From an uncultured Pelagibacteraceae bacterium (GTDB taxonomy: Bacteria; Pseudomonadota; Alphaproteobacteria; Pelagibacterales; Pelagibacteraceae): DNA of 36,031 bases. Position 1 is the first letter of the stretch; each line of letters opens with the position of its first letter. The notes under the pieces were generated by a model that worked only from the letters and a program-made list of their open reading frames with translations, was not told where the DNA came from and did no database searches. Positions 33,594 through 36,031 of this stretch are shown one piece after another. Position numbers and translations under genes: made by a program. The stretch lies in contig CACOFY010000007.1 of assembly GCA_902626575.1 (NCBI GenBank), positions 1 through 36,031 on the forward strand, in the 5' to 3' direction.

Positions 33594-35017
33594 TGACAAA
33601 AAATGCAATTTTTTGGTTAAGAGATGATTTTAGATTAAAAGATAATCCTGCTTTGTCTTACGCATCAAATAATCACGAGATTGTCTCAACAGTTTTTATA
33701 TTTGATAAGTCAATTTATGATGGAAAAAGAGAGGCCCAAAAATGGTGGTTATCAAGATCTCTAGAGGAATTTCAAAAGGATTTATCTAAATACAACATTA
33801 ATCTTGAAATTGTTGAAGATAATCAGGTCTCTTATTTAAAAAAAATAAAAGCTAAAGATGGTATAAGTATTTACTGGAATAAAGTTTATGAGCCTTTTGA
33901 AATCAAAAAAGATGATGAGCTGATTGAACATTTTAAGGACAATAAAATAAATTTTAAAAATTTTAGGGGAAATGTTTTAAATGAGTTTCAAGAGGTTAAG
34001 AAGGGTGACGAAACACCCTTTAAAGTTTATAGCCCTTTTTGGAAAAATGCTGAAAGAATTTTTTTAGAGAAAATTCCAAGCACTGACCATAAAGTAAAAA
34101 AAGTGAAGTTGAGTAAAAATTTAACCAAAAAAAATATTTCTTTTAAAGATATTTTACCAAAAAAAAACTGGTATAAAAAATTTGATAAATATTGGTACCC
34201 TTCAGAGAATAAAGCAAATGAATATTTAGATGGTTTTATAAAAAACGATATATATAATTATGGTACAAAACGTGACTATCCTTCTATAAAAGGTACCTCT
34301 AAATTATCTCCATATATAAGAAGTGGACAAATTGGTGTTAAAACTATCTATAATAAATGTTCAAAAATTAAATCAAAAAATATAAGTGTTAGAAAATATA
34401 TTAATGAACTTGGTTGGAGAGAATTTTCACATAGTTTAATTAATTATTTTCCACAAATGCTTAAAGGAAATCTTAGAAAAGAATTTGATAAATTTCCATG
34501 GATAAATGATAAAAAAAAATTAAGTCTTTGGAAAAAAGGAATGACTGGATATCCAATTGTTGATGCAGGAATGAGAGAATTATATGAGACTGGATGGATG
34601 CATAATAGAATTAGAATGGTTGTTGGATCTTTTTTAGTAAAACATTTAAGAATAAATTGGCAAGAGGGAGAAAAATATTTTAGAAACTGTTTATTTGATT
34701 TTAACGAGGCAAACAATGTAGCTCAATGGCAGTGGGTAGCGGGATGTGGTGCAGATGCAGCTCCATATTTTAGAATTTTTAATCCAATATTGCAGGGAGA
34801 AAAATTTGATAAAGAAGGAGAATACGTAAAAAAATGGGTACCCGAATTAAAAAATGTTCCACAAAAATTTATTCATAAACCGTGGGAAATGGAAAAAAAA
34901 TACCAAGAAGCAATTAATACTGTTATTGGAAGAGATTATCCAAAGCCAATTGTTATTCATGAGGTGGCAAGAAAAGAAGCTTTAGAGGCTTTCCAATCAC
35001 TTAAAAAGAAAAATTAA
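33593..35017 (+). CDS. phrB: Deoxyribodipyrimidine photolyase (class I)
   Basis: 474 residues. It begins AIFWLRDDFRLKDNPALSYA, the antenna-domain start of class I photolyases and cryptochromes. The FAD domain shows TKRDYPSIKGTSKLSPYIRSG, GMTGYPIVDAGMRELYETGW (about residues 316-335), HNRIRMVVGSFLVKHL, and NEANNVAQWQWVAGCGADAAPYF with tryptophans in the electron-transfer positions. It repairs UV-induced cyclobutane dimers using blue light, as expected of a surface-ocean bacterium. Its start overlaps the stop of the PLP lyase, and its 3' end overlaps the convergent yjbQ by 4 bases. Confidence 0.94.
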   Translation: MTKNAIFWLRDDFRLKDNPALSYASNNHEIVSTVFIFDKSIYDGKREAQKWWLSRSLEEFQKDLSKYNINLEIVEDNQVSYLKKIKAKDGISIYWNKVYEPFEIKKDDELIEHFKDNKINFKNFRGNVLNEFQEVKKGDETPFKVYSPFWKNAERIFLEKIPSTDHKVKKVKLSKNLTKKNISFKDILPKKNWYKKFDKYWYPSENKANEYLDGFIKNDIYNYGTKRDYPSIKGTSKLSPYIRSGQIGVKTIYNKCSKIKSKNISVRKYINELGWREFSHSLINYFPQMLKGNLRKEFDKFPWINDKKKLSLWKKGMTGYPIVDAGMRELYETGWMHNRIRMVVGSFLVKHLRINWQEGEKYFRNCLFDFNEANNVAQWQWVAGCGADAAPYFRIFNPILQGEKFDKEGEYVKKWVPELKNVPQKFIHKPWEMEKKYQEAINTVIGRDYPKPIVIHEVARKEALEAFQSLKKKN

Positions 35018-35433
35018 TCTCCTATAAAATGATGAATTATAGTTCTCGATTGTGGATTTAATCTATGCTCAAACAAGTATATTCCTTGCCAAGTTCCTAG
35101 TAAAAGTTTTTGATCTTTAATGCTTAAAGAAATTTGATTGTTTGTGATTGCTGATTTAATATGTGCTGGCATATCATCTTTTCCCTCGGTGTTATGAATA
35201 TAGAGATTATTTTTCATTGGTGCAATTTTATCAAAAAAATTTAATAAATCTAATTGAACGTCTGGATCAGCATTTTCCTGAATTATTAATGAAGCACTTG
35301 TGTGTTGGATGCTTAAATTAACTATTCCATTTTTGAAATTATTTTTTTTTATCCATTCAAGTGTTTTATTTGTAAAATCATAAAGTTTCTGACCATCTGT
35401 TTGGAGTATGAGATTATGAAACTTTTGTATCAC
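35014..35433 (-). CDS. yjbQ: YjbQ / UPF0047 family protein
   Basis: 139 residues with the family signature: VNLSIQHTSASLIIQENADPDV with the conserved histidine, EGKDDMPAHIKSAI, and LGTWQGIYLFEHR near the C-terminus. The E. coli homologue has a weak thiamine-phosphate-synthase activity; the physiological role is unsettled. Start overlaps the cupin gene stop by 4 bases, so they are co-transcribed leftward. Confidence 0.9.
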   Translation of the reverse strand: MIQKFHNLILQTDGQKLYDFTNKTLEWIKKNNFKNGIVNLSIQHTSASLIIQENADPDVQLDLLNFFDKIAPMKNNLYIHNTEGKDDMPAHIKSAITNNQISLSIKDQKLLLGTWQGIYLFEHRLNPQSRTIIHHFIGD

Positions 35434-35861
35434 TTATTTTTAACTTTAAAATCAATTCCGTAGTCTGATCTTGGACCCTTTCTTAAGCCAAATGGTCCTG
35501 ATATAAATATAGTCAGCGGTTTTGTTCCAGGTTTTAAGTCAACTCTATGAAATGTATTTGCTGATCTGAAACCAATATAGCCTGGTGATCTCCAATATTT
35601 TCCAGTTTTAAGCGTTTCCCAGTATCCGTCTCTCAAAATTATTGTTATAAAAGGAAATAAATGGTTGTGAACACCATCTCCGTGATCGTCGTCGAGCATT
35701 TCATGTATTAAAATATTAAATGGAAACCATCTAGGTCTATTTCTAAATAAAACATAGTATCTATTCATCCAAGGTTTAGCCTCATTAAATTTGGGATGAG
35801 AAGGGCCTCTGTCTAATACAATTTTTTTTCTTCCTAACTTTTCTAATATTTTTAATAGCAT
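35430..35861 (-). CDS. Small cupin-domain protein
   Basis: 143 residues with a single cupin fold: the metal-binding histidines appear in DDDHGDGVHNHLFPFITIIL and a third in SANTFHRVDLKPGTKP. No fused domain points to a substrate. It starts directly after the stop of the beta-propeller gene (TAG then ATG) and overlaps yjbQ by 4 bases, forming a leftward operon. A metal-dependent dioxygenase or a ligand-binding protein are both possible. Confidence 0.8.
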   Translation of the reverse strand: MLLKILEKLGRKKIVLDRGPSHPKFNEAKPWMNRYYVLFRNRPRWFPFNILIHEMLDDDHGDGVHNHLFPFITIILRDGYWETLKTGKYWRSPGYIGFRSANTFHRVDLKPGTKPLTIFISGPFGLRKGPRSDYGIDFKVKNK

Positions 35862-36031
35862 CTAATTAAGTTTAATTATGGAATCGTTTTTTGCAATAAA
35901 TAAACTTTCTTTTAATACAACTGGTCTTGAAATTTTCCCACTATCCAACTTAATTATCGATATTGTTTGTCCATTATCTATTCCAGCGATAAATAATCTA
36001 CCAGTAGATGTGGTTAAATATAAATTTTTTT
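35862..36031 (-). CDS. PQQ-type beta-propeller protein, BamB-like (partial)
   Basis: Only the last 55 or so residues are in the window. They read NLYLTTSTGRLFIAGIDNG, then TISIIKLDSGKIS and PVVLKESLFIAKNDSIIKLN before the TAG at 35862. Alternating strands with a GxLFIAGID-type and a DSIIKLN-type blade end resemble the final blades of BamB and other PQQ-repeat propellers. BamB helps insert outer-membrane proteins. The partial length makes the assignment tentative. Confidence 0.55.
   Translation of the reverse strand, partial: KNLYLTTSTGRLFIAGIDNGQTISIIKLDSGKISRPVVLKESLFIAKNDSIIKLN

Noticed and set aside
1..36031. CRISPR, insertion sequences, tRNA or rRNA genes
   Set aside because: No regularly spaced repeats, transposase motifs, terminal inverted repeats or cloverleaf-like sequences were seen.

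Overview
The window looks like a piece of a streamlined marine alphaproteobacterial chromosome, most likely SAR11 (Pelagibacterales). The evidence is a strongly AT-rich composition, very short or overlapping gene junctions, few clear ribosome binding sites, and a gene set typical of SAR11: trimethylamine monooxygenase (Tmm), TMAO demethylase (Tdm), a TMAO-type ABC transporter and gamma-glutamylmethylamide/N-methylglutamate genes. I see no tRNA, rRNA, CRISPR array, insertion sequence or phage gene. No gap between genes exceeds about 160 bases.

Layout. (1) 1-2786, minus: three subunits of a sarcosine-oxidase-type enzyme, probably N-methylglutamate dehydrogenase, the first one cut by the window edge. 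Divergent from them is fhs (2877-4562, plus). (2) 4554-9637, minus: a tightly packed five-gene operon made of a GpsA-like dehydrogenase, an iron-type alcohol dehydrogenase, a class I glutamine-amidotransferase-like hydrolase, gshA and gshB. (3) 9795-11126, plus: tmm, convergent with the transporter operon. (4) 11132-16823, minus: the TMAO binding protein tmoX, with its own promoter and a strong terminator, then three small envelope genes of unknown function, then the ATPase tmoV and a double-length permease tmoW. (5) 16937-19614, plus: tdm and a small MarR-like gene. (6) 19712-27970, plus: an FAD oxidoreductase, a type III glutamine-synthetase homologue, three split glutamate-synthase-domain genes (module A), an unknown gene, a divergent ammonium transporter and a small membrane protein, ending in a terminator. 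(7) 28018-33593, plus: a tiny membrane protein, a second set of glutamate-synthase-domain genes with a canonical GmaS (module B = mgsABC-gmaS), and a diaminopropionate-ammonia-lyase-like PLP enzyme. (8) 33593-36031: photolyase, then minus-strand yjbQ, a cupin and the end of a beta-propeller (BamB-like) gene.

How the parts fit. TMA is oxidised to TMAO by Tmm, or TMAO is imported by TmoXVW. Tdm cleaves TMAO to dimethylamine and formaldehyde. Methylamine is coupled to glutamate by GmaS, rearranged to N-methylglutamate by MgsABC, and oxidised back to glutamate by the sarcosine-oxidase-type complex, with the methyl carbon passed to tetrahydrofolate. Fhs interconverts formyl-THF and formate, and Amt handles ammonium (or methylammonium). 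The classical haem dimethylamine monooxygenase (DmmABCD) is not in the window. The FAD oxidoreductase and the divergent module A sit exactly where a dimethylamine step would be expected. These, the DAP-lyase-like gene beside gmaS and the three envelope genes inside the transporter locus are the parts most likely to hold undescribed biology.
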